A DNA stretch of 64,000 bases from Undaria pinnatifida (GCA_012845835.1 JABAKD010000023.1:9086840-9150839); one strand, 5' to 3'; shown: positions 10,663-21,815, counted from the first letter of the stretch. The notes: generated by a model from the letters alone, not told the origin. Program-made: numbers and translations.

Positions 10663-11645
10663 CAAGAGACGCGGAGACGTGTGCTACGATAGAGGTGCGA
10701 GCACTTTTTTTCGTCTGGAACGGTTTCTGAATGACGGGGCTCCTTAACCCAAAATCGTCGGAAATGGATCTTTTTTTCGTTGCATACGAGCACTTTTCGA
10801 GTCTGAAACGGTTTCTGGATGATGGGGCTCCTTGACCCAAAATCGTCGGAAATTGGCCATTTTTTCGTTGCATTCGAGCATTTTTCGAGTCTGAAACGGT
10901 TTCTGGATGACGGGGCTCCTTAACGCAAAATCGTCGGAATTGGCCATTTTTTCGTTGCATTCGAGCATTTTTCGAGTCTGAAACGGTTTCTGGATGACGG
11001 GGCTCCTTGACCCACAATCGTCGGAAATGGATCTTTTTTTCGTTGCATACGAGCACTTTTCGAGTCTGAAACGGTTTCTGAATGACGGGGCTCCTTGACC
11101 CACAATCGTCGGAAATGGATCTTTTTTTCGTTGCATACGAGCACTTTTCGAGTCTGAAAAGGTTTCTGAATGACGGGGTTCCTTAACCCACAATCATCGG
11201 AATTGGCCATTTTTTCGTTGCTTACGAGCATTTTTCGAGTCTGAAACGGTTTCTGGATGACGGGGCTCCTTAACCCAAACACGTCGGAAATTGGCCATTT
11301 TTTCGTTGCATACGAGCACTTTTCGAGTCTGAAACGGTTTCTGGATGACGGGGCTCCTTGACCCAAAAACGTCGGGAATTGGCCATTTTTTCGTTGCATA
11401 CGAGCACTTTTTTCGGCTGAAACGGTTTCTGGATGACGGGGCTCCTTGACCAAAAATCGTCGGAAATTGGCCATTTTTTCGTTGCATGATTCTCGTTGTG
11501 TATCTAGGCCTCGTTTTTTTTTTTCGTCCAGTGCAGCAGTTTTGTTTTTCCCCCAATCTGGTCTCGGGTCAAGACACGTCCTAAGCTCCCGAGAGCGAGG
11601 AATCTAAAAAAAAACGTGGTACACCTCTTCATCGTAGCACGCGTC
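10663..11645. mobile_element. Family D TIR element carrying a minisatellite
   Basis: The left end GTGCTACGATAGAGGTG (10680) is the inverse of the right end TACACCTCTTCATCGTAGCAC (about 11623-11642); both sit next to GACGCG/CGCGTC. Single copies of family D elsewhere are 260-350 bp. This one is about 980 bp because the internal 88-bp segment is repeated nine times. No transposase frame is present, so it is non-autonomous; the superfamily is unknown. Confidence 0.6.
10690..11490. repeat. 88-bp minisatellite, about 9 units
   Basis: The word GACGGGGCTCCTT recurs with starts near 10736, 10824, 10912, 10999, 11087, 11175, 11262, 11350 and 11438, a period of 87-88 bp. Each unit also has CGTTGCATACGAGCA and GAGTCTGAAACGG. 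Since 88 is not a multiple of three, the minus-strand frames shift between units and are not a protein. Confidence 0.92.
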
Positions 11646-11724
11646 AAAGACCTGAGGTCGACCACCCGGCCAGAAACCTATTGAACCCGAACCCGAACAC
11701 GAACGCTATGGAGCAGATATGTCC

Positions 11725-12320
11725 CGAGACGGTCAGTCAAGGGAAGCCGTCCAGCGGTCAAGGGTCCGCTCCTTCCACACTCAACCCTACTAGTTATTCG
11801 AAAAAGAGAACCAAAGATGTGAGGGGGCGGGCGGTCTGTCAAGGGAAAGCCTCCAGCGGTCAAAGGTGTAATACCGATTGTTCTACACTGAAACCTACCT
11901 GGTAGTAATTTGGCGTCAGTCAAGGTAAATTATTGGGGGGGAAAACAGCGAAGTGTCAGGAGACGGTCAAATCAGTCAAGGGAAAGCGTCCAGCGGTCAA
12001 GGGTGTCAAACCGATCGATCGTTCCACACTAAATTCTACTAGTTATTGGAAAAAGAAAACCAAATACCGGGTATGTCAGGGGGCGGTCTGTCAAGGGAAA
12101 GCGTCCAGCGGTCAAGGGTGTATAACCGATCGTTCTACACTAAAACCTAACAGTTTGGCGTCAGTCAAGGTAAATTATTGGGGAAAAAAAACAGCAAAGA
12201 TGTCAGGAGACGGTCAAATCAGTCAAGGAAAGGCGTCCAGCGGTGGAGGGTATCAAACCGACCGATCGTTCCACACTAGAACCTAGTTATTTGGCGTCAG
12301 TCAAGGTAAACTAACGTTGC
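11725..12320. repeat. Dimeric tandem repeat, 240-250-bp higher-order unit
   Basis: The word CCAGCGGT recurs at 11751, 11853, 11990, 12104 and 12238: alternating spacings of about 105 and 135 bp. The two alternating monomers share GTCAAGGGAAAGC...CCAGCGGTCAAGG...TTC(C/T)ACACT. The dimer of about 245 bp is repeated about two and a half times. Confidence 0.85.
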
Positions 12321-12329
12321 CGTCCGTCA

Positions 12330-12715
12330 AGTGTGGCAGCGCCGTCTCCTGGCACATTTGCTATGGGGTGACCTGTACTTGGACGCTGTGGCTTGTGAAG
12401 GCTCTCGGCTGACCCGGCCTGCTTGGATGACGTGCCGGGAAAATGCATTTACTTGCCCGGATCGGGGGATACTGTGGCTTGGATAGACTCCATTAATAGG
12501 TTGATTGGGCCGAATGAGATCCCCCTCAGCCAACCTGAGTGCGTACTATACGATACATAGCAAGAGCTTTTCACGGGTCATTATGTTATGATTGGTTGTG
12601 TTTTCTTGGCATTAAACCTTTTATTTTCTGCCCGTCAACATCGAGCACGTTAATCGCGGCAATTATTCGTCCAGCGAGAGACAGGCAAGCTCTGGGATCA
12701 CCAACTTCGAGCTAG
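12330..12715. other. No gene or repeat recognised
   Basis: Non-repetitive DNA between the dimeric repeat and the pentamer array; frames are short and unremarkable. Confidence 0.4.
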
Positions 12716-12719
12716 CGCC

Positions 12720-13020
12720 GCCGGTCGGGCGGGTCGGGGCCCGGAGGGTTTCAACAGCCTTGCAGATTGAGCCAGATCTGGTCAAGAGATGTTCGAACTC
12801 TCACGGGTTGGGTCGGGTCGGGTCGGGTCGGGTCGGGTCGGGTCGGGTCGGGTCGGGTCGGGTCGGGTCGGGTCGGGTCGGGTCGGGTCGGGTCGGGTCG
12901 GGTCGGGTCGGGTCGGGTCGGGTCGGGTCGGGTCGGGTCGGGTCGGGCCGGATCACCCTGACACGGTCCGACCCGCGGGAAGTGATCCGACCCGCGAGAA
13001 GTGATCCGACCCGTGAACAG
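12720..13020. repeat. Family K element with (GGGTC)n core
   Basis: About 28 pentamers of GGGTC (12809-12948) are flanked by GGAGGGTTTCAACAG and GTTCGAACTCTCACGGG on the left and ATCACCCTGACACGG and GACCCGCGAGAAGTGATC on the right. Matching flanks occur at 59.93, 60.99 and 62.23 kb, so this is a dispersed element with a variable pentamer core rather than a random microsatellite. Confidence 0.7.
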
Positions 13021-13169
13021 CACCTGGTAAATAGCTACCTTAAGAAGATTTTCTACCGGCCTTTAAATGCTACCCCGTATGAAAAAGGCCGGTAGTGTAG
13101 ACTGTAGTAGTGTGGTATCGTAGGTATTGCCCCTTTTGACGGATCCCGCTATTGAAAAAAAAAATATAT

Positions 13170-13335
13170 ATATATATATGTTATATATATGACCTATATT
13201 CTTAATAAGGACACCCCCCCCGTAATACGCGCGATCGAAGTATCACACACAGCTTGCAAAGATGAGTTTCGACAAAATATTCGATCTCACAGCTAGAGTG
13301 TATTTTAATTTTTGTAATATATATATACTGTATAT
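13170..13335 (+). mobile_element. Family F arm, outer 140 bp
   Basis: Starts in (TA)n, then GACCTATATTCTTAATAAGG, CGCGATCGAAGTATCACAC, TCGACAAAATATTCGATCTC and the ACAGCTAGAGTG end, followed by AT-rich DNA. Confidence 0.75.
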
Positions 13336-13529
13336 ATCTAGGAGACCTCATTTTTTCCATTTTTCTTCGCACCGCTTTTGACAACTTTGAAAATCTCTCA
13401 TAATGGACGCAAGACCCAATATATAGGGGGCCGCATGTCGTTTGAAAGAGGCCGTGACACAACAGTCTTCCGCTTATAAAATGCCAAATAAACTGCTGGC
13501 AACCTTCAGACGCGCTGAAGGGGCCCCTC

Positions 13530-13592
13530 GGTATGTATATGAGAAAAATGAAAATCCCCATCCGCCGGAGGATAAAAAAAAAAAAAAAAAAA
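13530..13592 (+). mobile_element. Retroposon-C 3' stub with poly-A
   Basis: CCCCATCCGCCGGAGGATA followed by about 19 A. Only the last 50 bp of the family is present, a typical strong 5' truncation. Confidence 0.6.
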
Positions 13593-13739
13593 AGTACACG
13601 TCAGCTGTGAAATCGACCAAAAAATTATTTTTCATGATCAAATTTTCGGGGGACCCTGTCGCCTCCATGCGCTCCGCATGGTCCCTTGAAAGGGGTGTGT
13701 ATATAAGGGACCCTGCCTCCCCCCCGGTGCACTCCTTAT

Positions 13740-13816
13740 GGCCCCTCAACCCTGCCCTACACTATCTTCAAGTAATTTTGTCCCAAAAAACAAGTTTCCA
13801 GTTGTAAAGGCGTTAA
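13740..13816 (+). mobile_element. Family E mini-MITE, left end eroded
   Basis: CTACACTATCTTCAAGTAA, TTTTGTCCC, GTTTCCAGTTGTAAAGGCG and TTAA at the right end follow the family E order; the left TTAA is lost. A second partial copy is at about 14023-14085. Confidence 0.55.
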
Positions 13817-13819
13817 AAG

Positions 13820-15455
13820 CCGCCACCTGCAGAGTTTTGAACGTGGGGATTCCTTCGTCACTGCTGGGGTTGACGGCTCTGCGCGTGCGTTAAGGGGCGA
13901 GAGTCCCTGCCGACCGGCGTCACAGCTGTTTCAAGACACGAACCCATCAAGTGTAGGTATATCTGGCGGTAAACGGAAACTACGAAGTTCCGTTTAAGAA
14001 TGGAAGTCCTGGAGTCCGTTTCACCCCTTTAGAGCCCCCAACCCCCGTACTAATTCCAAGTAAATTTATCCCACAAAACGGATCTCCTCTGTCTACAACC
14101 AAGTGTAGAAACAAATGGCCATTCTTTTTTATTCAGTTTTTTGTTTGGTGCATCGCAACTCTCGCCTGTAAAAACCTAACACCGCCCCTGACTGGACCCT
14201 ACGTGAAGGTTAGATCTGGTACGTAAAGAAGAAAGGGGGGAAAAAACGGCCATGTTGGAACAGTATCTTCTTGGTTTTAGGAGGAGTTCCGTGTGCACCG
14301 GTTCGCATCAAAGGTGTTTGTTGTATGCTTGGGCACGATACGGATATGATGACGGTGGAGGGTTTAGTATAGTAGGGGTTTCCGATGATAGGTTGGCTAC
14401 ATGTTGGCGGGATATCGGGAGGATGGCGGAATATGTTCCCTATCTTTTTTGGAGATATTTCTTGTACCGAGTACACGCCTTCTTCTCTCGGAGGCATGAA
14501 GCCGTGATGATAATAGTGAGAACATCCGTAGGACAAAAGAGCGGCCGGTGGGTCACGCCGCTTGCAACGACGAGCATCGACCGTCGACCCTTACTGTATC
14601 GAACTCATAGCTGCCGTGTTTAGAAGACTTCTTCCAAAAAAATAATGTATTCCTGATGCGTTTGATCCGCCTGCTGATGATCCACCACAGCAGTAGTAGT
14701 TCTGCCCTGTGCAATGGGTTAGATCTTCGGCTTGAGGAGCTCTATAAACCCCACCTGAAAACATAATTTAAGAAAAATCAAAGTGCAAACGGATGAACAA
14801 TCCAATAGCCTAGATGTAAAAACGGAAAGAAATGCAAAAACAACCAAAATAATCCAGCGTTGCTGGGTTGAGGAGTCCTGAGTTTTTCAAAACAACCCTT
14901 CACCCTCAAAATGCGCTACAGCAGTAGTATTGCAAAACGTAGCAGGCTCGTTTCGGTCGCTTCGTGGGGACCGACGAACAAGGCTATGACACCTCTGCAT
15001 AGCGTGAGGTTATTCTTCCTCCGGTGTTGGCGCTCTTGCCGTTTGCGTTGTTGTGGCGGTTATGGTGGTAACCCCCGATCGATTGTGAATGTTTTGATCA
15101 AAAAGAACGTTTCGATCAGCGGTAGGTCAGGTGGTCAGTGATTGGGGCGCTTGCTGTTTGATGGAGAGACCACCGTACAAAACACCGACATTATTTGCAG
15201 GCAACAAACACCCCCTTGTACAAAAGATCGTTGCAAGACCGCTGTCTGATTGACTGATCGAGGGTAACTGGTCCCGATCGAGGGTAACTGGTCCCGATCG
15301 AGGGTAGCTGGTCCCGCGGCTGCCCTTTTTATGTTGCGGGGGGGGGGGGGGGGGGCGTAATGGAATCGCGCAGCAGATCCGCGCGACCTCCCCAGCCAAC
15401 ATCGAGCCTTCCAAAGGCCTGGCGTCAGGGTCAGCGTTGTTCTCACGTTAGGATT
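13820..15455. other. Mostly unassigned DNA; small repeats
   Basis: Contains a diverged family F tip (14555-14625), three head-to-tail copies of a 20-bp unit (15257-15317, GATCGAGGGTAACTGGTCCC) and a G run at 15340-15353. The frame at 14252-14623 has no composition or motif that I can link to a protein. Confidence 0.45.
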
Positions 15456-15456
15456 G

Positions 15457-15720
15457 GCGCATGCTACGACGTAAGAGGCACTTTTCGTCAGAAATGGTTT
15501 CTGAATAATTGGGCTTCTTAGCCCAAAATCGTGGGAAATTGACCACTTTTTTTTTGCATGATTCTTTTTGTGTACCTACCTAGGCCATGGGATTTTTTTC
15601 ATACGGTAGCATTTTTTTTTTGTTTTCCAAATCTGTTTCTGGGAGAGGTCTTGAGCTCCCAAAATTGAGGAACACACCTCCGGAAAAAATCGGTGCATCT
15701 CTATCGTGGCACTCGTCGAT
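15457..15720 (+). mobile_element. Family D element, about 260 bp
   Basis: Starts ATGCTACGACGTAAGAGG and ends CATCTCTATCGTGGCACTCGTC, imperfect inverse ends. Inside: GAAATGGTTTCTGAAT, CCCAAAATCGTGGGAAAT, TACCTAGGCCATGGGAT and GGGAGAGGTCTTGAGCTCC, the standard order for family D. It abuts the large inverted repeat. Confidence 0.65.
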
Positions 15721-15739
15721 TTTTCTTGCCGATACATGA

Positions 15740-16905
15740 AAACATTTTTCAATTTTTGACGAAATTTCGGGGTTTTACCGAAATCAACGAGGGTTGAATC
15801 TTCACGAGTACGAGCCTCAGTTGGCTCGCGAAACAATCGTCCACCCGGCACAGAACCGTCGGTAAGGCAGCAACACTCGCGGAAGTCACCCTCGTGGTTG
15901 TTTCACTGGAGTCGGTCCTACGTATAGGCAGGTGTCCGTGCCTTGGGGAGTGGAATCCATCACCAACTCGTCGCGCTTACAACGCCCAACGTGACGAAAG
16001 TCTCAGCTACTGACGTCAGCGAGCTCGTTCGGGCGGCCGCCTCGGTGCGGTCACTTTGTCAACTCGACGAGAAAGCTCAGCAGCTCTCTGCGCCTTCTGC
16101 GGTTAGTCATGACCTGCCAATGACCTTGGGAAAGACCATGCTCAGTCTCGTGCGCTCGCGAGTGGTGGCACAGCTCGAGCGGTACGGCTGCCCGATCCTC
16201 TACACCCTTGCACCTAAAATTCAGTTGTTTCCTGACAAAAACTGAAGAACTTACGAGGCGAGTTTTTGCGATTAGGGTCGTTCCCAACGAAGCTACGTAT
16301 TTTTGGGGTTTTTACAGAAATTTTCGGCTTTTCTCGAAATTATGTCGGGAAAAACCTAAAAAGTCCACACCCGTAAAAACTGCCCATTTGGCAAGTTTTT
16401 CAGCTTTTTGAGGGAAAAGGCTGAAAAAATTAGGTACAAGGCTGTAGAGGATTGGGCAGCGGCACCGCTCGAACTGTGCCACCACTCGCGAGCGCACGAG
16501 ACTGAGCAGGGTCGTTCCCAAGGTCATTGGCAGGTCATGACTAACCGCAGAAGGCGCAGTGAGCTGCTGAGCTCTCGTCGTCGAGTGGACAAAGTGACCG
16601 CACCGAGGCGGCCGCCCGAACGAGCTCGCTGACGGCAGTAACTGAGACTTTTGTCACGTTGAGCGTTGTAGCGTGACGAGTTTGTGGTGGATTTCACTCC
16701 CCAAGGCACGGATACCTGCCTACGAGTAAGGCCGACTCCAGTGGGACAGCCACGTGGGTGCCTTCTGCGAGCGTTGCTGCTGTAGTGACGGTTCTGTGCC
16801 GGGTGGACGATTGTTTTGGGAGACAAGTGAGGCCCGTACTCGTGAAGATTCAACCTTCGCAGATTTCGGTAAAATGCGGAAAATCTCATCGAAAACAGAA
16901 GTGTT
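15740..16905. repeat. Large inverted repeat (foldback element), arms about 490 bp
   Basis: The left arm (about 15740-16225) and right arm (about 16415-16905) are inverted copies at roughly 85-90% identity by eye. Paired words include TTTTACCGAAATC, ATCGTCCACCCGGCACAGAA, GTGCCTTGGGGAGTG, GCGGCCGCCTCGGTGCGGTC, CATGACCTGCCAATGACC and GTGCGCTCGCGAGTGGTGGC. About 190 bp of A/T-richer loop lies between. Both arms keep the same frame over part of their length (left + strand, SLVRSRVVAQLERY; right - strand, SLVRSRVVAQFERC), so a short coding segment may have been carried into both arms. Product unknown. Confidence 0.85.
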
Positions 16906-17185
16906 GTACAGAGTACACCGACCCTTGCAGTTTTTATGTTTTTCCCATTTTTTTTGCAGGAACAAATGATACTTTCGGCAAAAAACCGAAAATACTTGTT
17001 AACTAATAACGGCCCTTAGGCCTGGGGCGAGGGTTCGTTTGCGTCGAGGTGGGTGTGAGCCAACGCTTGATGCCTAATAAAGGTTGAAAGTGACTGGGAG
17101 GAGTTTCACGAGTATTATGTTGAAAGTGGCGTTTGTGCTTTGTTGGCCCATAGTGGTGCCCATACCTGGTAGCCCCTGTCGGCGG

Positions 17186-17461
17186 CTAATTAGGCTCCGT
17201 TTTTGGAGGACCCAGGTCCACCACGTCAACGTGTAGGATTGAGTCGTCGTGGGATGAGGCTGCCACGTGGGTGCAGGTTCGATGTGGGTACGCGTATGCG
17301 TAGATTGTGAACATATCTGACAAGTCCATGCCTACAAGTAACAGAGGGCAACAAACAGCAGTCCCCGATGGTACTTCAATGCCAGGTGTATGCCGTTCAA
17401 TAGTGGTATCTTCAAGTTGAATATTGTTTGAGTGGTGGGATGTAGGGGAGGAGGGAGGAGA
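17186..17461 (-). other. Possible exon or gene relic
   Basis: A minus-strand frame of about 91 codons without an early Met reads through IQLEDTTIERHTPGIEVPSG, LLLVGMDLSD and HVDVVDLGPP to a stop at 17186. Composition is protein-like and no repeat word from the window is present, but splice sites are not clear. It could be a host-gene exon or a retroelement fragment. I do not recognise it. Confidence 0.25.
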
Positions 17462-18030
17462 CTACCTCTCGAGGGATCTCATCACCGGTCTGAACAGTTG
17501 GTTGATGAATCTCGGGTTACCGGCTTAAAGCGTTCACGGCTTCCCGATTTGACGAGTCACGAGGTTGCGATGTGTGCGTTTACGTTGATTGGACACGCAC
17601 GGCACCGACCTACAAATGGCCAGCCCGCCTACGACATATATATATATATATACCTGTCGATATAATAAACGAAGCTGGTTGTCAACCAACCGACTTTTGG
17701 ATCTGGGTTGTCAACTACCACTCTTGACCGGACACAAGAGGGGCGGCTTGGGTATTTTATACGGGTATCATAGCACTATTTCAAATACGTCAGCTATGAC
17801 TTCGGCCAATTTCAAGGGTCGATACATCGGAAAAAAATTGGTGCTATATCAACGGTGGGGACTATCCCGGAGAGGCGAGGTTAACACCAAGTTTTCGTTT
17901 CGCAGATGGACAAAAAGTTGTACACAAACGAAAGAAAGTGTATGGAGCTTGAGATTTCTTTACCCGGATCTCCAGGAGATCTAAAATATATACTGAGTAT
18001 ATATATTATAAAAATTACAATACACCATGT
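17462..18030. other. No gene seen
   Basis: Contains a (TA)n run at 17635-17652 and otherwise unassigned sequence. Confidence 0.4.
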
Positions 18031-18245
18031 ATCAACGCAGCTTGCGCTGCCGGAGTAGTAACGGGGACCGCTGGTCAGGACAGCTCGCGCTATCTCGGGA
18101 ACCGAAGGACACGCCAGCAAACCAGCTGGATTGCGAATGCAATTGAGTTGAATCGACACATGACGTGTATGAAAATACGTGGCAGTATGGTGAGCTTGAG
18201 CTTTTTTTTTCCCCATCCGCCGGAGGATAATGACCAAAAAAAAAA
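18031..18245 (+). mobile_element. Retroposon-C, near full length
   Basis: Starts GCAGCTTGCGCTGCCGGAGT, continues GGACAGCTCGCGCTATC, GAACCGAAGGACACGCCAGC, GTTGAATCGACACATGACG, GTATGAAAATACGTGGCAG and CCCCATCCGCCGGAGGATAA, and ends in an A-rich tail. The GCAGC-TTGC-GCTGC start is a small hairpin. A fixed order, variable 5' end and constant A-rich 3' end identify a retroposon. No Pol III boxes are obvious. Confidence 0.75.
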
Positions 18246-18368
18246 CTACAATAAAATAAAAATATGTCCGATATCCAACTCCTGTAAGGTTTGTTTTGGG
18301 CGTATCCGATCGCCCCTCACCGGTAGTTGAAGCGGTGACGGGTTACTGATTGGCAGCAAATATTTTTC

Positions 18369-19054
18369 GTATATGTTATAAAAATAAAAATACACTCCAG
18401 CTGTGAGACCGAAGATTTTGTCGAAACTCATCTTTGCAAGCTGTGTGTGATACTCCAATCCTGCGTATTACGGGTTGTGTGTTCTCATTGAGATATAGGT
18501 CGGCGACTCCCATTGCAACTACAGTGTAGCTATCAGGGTCAACAGGGTGATGCTAGTCAGTCTGTGCGCGGAAATTATGAGACCCGTTTCCGAGGGGGAC
18601 GAAATCTGACAGCTGTGGAAGGAAATGCATCTGTTTATCAAGTGAATCCTGTACGTCGAATAACCGGTGAGGGGAGGGCGGCGTTTTGAAGGACGTGGGG
18701 GCCTGATTTTGATCAAAAGGGCCGGGGGTGGGTGTATACATGTTATTTCGAACACGCCAGCTGTGAGTCGACGAATTAATAAGTGGTCACTATATGCATT
18801 TCCTTCCACAGCTGTCAGATTTTGTCCCCCTCAGAAACGGGTTTTATAGTTTCCGCGCACAGACTGCCTAACATCACCCTGTTGACCCTGATAGCTACAC
18901 TGTAGTTGCAAGGGGAGTCGCCGACCTATATCCTTAATGACACACAACCCGTAATACGCGCGATCGGAGTATCACACACTGCTTGCAAAGATGAGTTTCG
19001 ACAAAATATTCCATCTCACAGCTGGAGTGTATTGTTATTTTTATAATATATACA
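18369..19054. mobile_element. Family F foldback element, complete (about 685 bp)
   Basis: Left arm 18369-18640 and right arm 18795-19054 are inverted copies: ATACACTCCAGCTGTGAG pairs with CTCACAGCTGGAGTGTAT, then TCATCTTTGCAAGC, GGTCGGCGACTCCC, CTACAGTGTAGCTATCAGGG, GTCAACAGGGTGATG, GAGGGGGACGAAATCTGACA and TTCCTTCC words pair in turn. The 155-bp centre holds GGTGAGGGGAGGGCGGC and GACGTGGGGGCC, seen inverted at the right edge of the window. It is TA-rich at both outer ends, suggesting a TA-rich target. No coding frame. Confidence 0.88.
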
Positions 19055-19059
19055 CATCT

Positions 19060-19690
19060 ACAGGCTGCGTGATACTTCAGCCGCGCGTTTTTGCAGAGTG
19101 CTTCCTCTATGAGGCTCTATAGTAGGCCAACGACTCCCTTGAATGCGGTGAGGGTCAGCAGGACAATTTTACCATCAAAGGGCGATTTCGGTCCTTAATC
19201 TTGTAGACCGTGAGCCTGCTGATAGTTTCACAATCCATGCACCAACCTCCACCTGTACTCTGTTTCTATTTTCGTTCCGTTTTCGTTATTCAGTGAAACG
19301 CTAACCGTACGAGCCCCATACCAAAGTATATATACAAAGTACAGAGTATAACCGCTACCGATTTTTTTTGTTTCATTCATATTTTGGTCACATCTTATTG
19401 CTTTCCAGCTCAACTCGTACAAACACACCAGGTAAGCTTGTAAGAGCAGAACCTTGCAGGAGCAGAGATATAATTTCCCCTCAGCAACCTTCTGGGCAAG
19501 ACACTGGTCACAGACGTCTTCTCTTCTCCACCCCGGTATATATTCTACGTAGCTACATTTTGCGCGCGCGAAAAGTTCATTCAGCATTGCTTCTTGCGGC
19601 GGATGCAATAATCGACGTTATTTTTCGATTTTTTTTTTTCCTTCTGAAAAGTTAGCGTCCAGGGAGGGTAATATGGGGAGAAAAATGGCG
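19060..19690. other. Unassigned; weak SINE-A 3' remnant
   Basis: 19490-19530 (CCTTCTGGGCAAGACACTGG, then TCACAGACGTC) resembles the reverse complement of the SINE-A 3' region. The rest is unassigned. The minus-strand frame at 19228-19608 overlaps this and is not supported. Confidence 0.35.
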
Positions 19691-19699
19691 AATAAATAT

Positions 19700-20100
19700 G
19701 ACGATTGCGGCCCGGCTTGCTTCGGTGTGGCGGATGCTGTCGTAGTCGACAAGCTTTTTCGACGATTTTTCACTCTGAAGTTAGGGCCGACGGAGGGAAG
19801 AAGAAGGGGGGAGGAATGACGCAAACAGTGTTTATGGGGGCACAGATTGCTTCGTATGGCGGATGCTGCTGCAGTCGACAAACTTTTTCGACCCGAAATT
19901 TTGCCCAAGGAGATGAGAGGGGGGAAAATGACCAAAGAAAAGTGACGATTGCGCCCCGGGTTGCTTCGGTATGGCGGATGCTGAAGTCGACAAAACTTTT
20001 TCGACGATTTTTCACTCTGAAATTGGTTCCCAAGGAGACAAGAGGGCGGGGGGGGGGGGGGGGCAAAAAAATTGACGAGTTTTTGTAGCATCCTTCACAC
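19700..20100. repeat. Tandem repeat, three units of 115-130 bp
   Basis: GGCGGATGCTG recurs at about 19731, 19859 and 19974, each followed by AGTCGACAAACTTTTTCGAC-like words. A G run of about 18 bases follows the third unit. Confidence 0.75.
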
Positions 20101-20504
20101 GAAGCAACCCAGCCTGATGGATTATTAGCGGGCGGCGGTTTTGCTGTCGAAGTCCAATGCAAAGGGCCTGTAAGACTCGGGCTTACAGCTTGCGCTGCCT
20201 GCCGTGTGAGCGCTGCATGCTCGCATATACCACGACAAGAACGTGCTGCTTGTACTTTGTTTTTGTCGCTGCGCTAAAATCAAAATATAATCAAGTCTCA
20301 AAAGGGTTTAAATTTAAGAATAGCGCGAAAGAGGTACAGTACTGCAAAACTGGGTGTCGACCACTCAATTTGTCGCACTTACAGCTGACGTATTGGGCGT
20401 ATCATTTAGTTGTACTGATGCAGCTGCTCTAGTGTAATGCGCGTGCACACAGGTATGTAGATTCCAGGGAATCTTGTGTGCGTGTGGTCTTGACGTTTAT
20501 GCTG

Positions 20505-20670
20505 ATATATTCCAGCTGGATCTTTCGACCCATCTAATCTACACCAAGCACAACCAGTGGCCTCGCTGATGACGAGCTCAATCTGTGGTCGCAAACTTCC
20601 AAGAGACAGATACAAGTTGCAAGTAAGCAAGGTGGTTTGGCCATGCAACGCCAACCGCGATTATTAATAG
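20505..20670 (-). repeat. Family I dispersed repeat
   Basis: TTTCGACCCATCTA, GTGGTCGCAAACTTCC, GAGACAGATACAAGTTGCAA and GGTTTGGCCATGCAA recur with changes at 38106-38240 and, more weakly, at 35370-35500 and 27590-27640. Nature unknown. Confidence 0.5.
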
Positions 20671-20894
20671 TACGCTGACAAAAAACGAAAATACGCAAGC
20701 CAGCGCAACAAGCAAGTTGTCTACTACAAGCGGTAGGTATGGATGGACGGTGCGGCCCTTCATCGCTTTTCCTTCTGAGAAGGGGGGGGGCGGAGGGGGG
20801 GCGGAGGGCTCGAGAGAGGACGGACGAGTTTTTTTCTTGTCTGCAGTCCATAATATATACTCTGTCATCAAGTTTGACCCAGGAGTCGATAGGG

Positions 20895-21225
20895 CCGGTC
20901 GTCCGGGTGGTCTAGTGGTTGCCCTCGCACGCTCTTTTTTACCAGGGTTTGTTCTGGGGCAATCATGATGAATCGAAGGAATCTACTGCCGAGAGCATAG
21001 CAGCGCGGATAGGCGCATTTCGACGCGAGTCGACGAGGGAAGAAAGGACCGAATGAAGCCTTAACTCGCGATAAAACGGAAGGCACGTACCGTAGTGGGG
21101 AGGGGCGGGGGAAGAGCCTCCTTGGCCCTGGATCTGAGTTGCGTCTGCAGCAATAGGCAAGGGAAACGAGAAAAGAAGAGTGCAACAAAAATAGAGGAGA
21201 CCAGCAAACAACAAAAAACAAAGAG
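20895..21225 (+). mobile_element. SINE-B, near full length, diverged
   Basis: Head CCGGTCGTCCGGGTGGTCTA, then CGACGCGAGTCGACGAGGG, CTCGCGATAAAAC, GGCACGTACCGTAGTGGGG and CCTGGATCTGAG. The B box has decayed. Confidence 0.7.
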
Positions 21226-21629
21226 CTCATGATTGTGTTTTTTTTTGTTCCATCACACCCCCCAGAGTTCCAAAGGCCTTCACTACACTAATCCCAAGAT
21301 ATTTTTCCCCGAAAATGGGTTTTTATATGTTGAAGGCGGTAATCGTGCTTGAGAGGGGAGAACAGAGAGCGGAGGATGGGGGTGGGGGCGGGTTTGTCCG
21401 TGTCAGCAGTCCATCCAAATTTGCGTGCAAATTTGTCTGTTTGATCATCGTGCAGCAGTTGTCCGGAAAAATAATAAAGGTCCGGCGAAACAAACGCCAG
21501 TGCCACTCTGTACAGTCTGATTGGCTATTGTGCTTGCAGGTATAGTCTATATATAACTGTATGTATACGAGTATATTTGTTTACTATTAATACAAGGATA
21601 CCAGGTATATACGAGTATTGTAAGAACTT

Positions 21630-21769
21630 ATACCATTAATACACTCCAGCTGTGAGATCGAAGATTTCGTCGAAACTCTTGTAAAAATTTCAAGTACACT
21701 CCAGCTATGAGATCGAAGATTTCGTCGAAACTCATCTTTGCAAGTTGTGCGTGATTCTCCGATCGCTCG

Positions 21770-21815
<46 letters not shown>

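Noticed and set aside
10631-11556. Overlapping repeat proteins on the minus strand with RMQRKNGQF words
   Set aside because: The 88-bp unit is not a multiple of three, so three frames share one repeat; it is a minisatellite.
12720-13020. Protein with GRVGS repeats
   Set aside because: Artefact of the (GGGTC)n core of family K.
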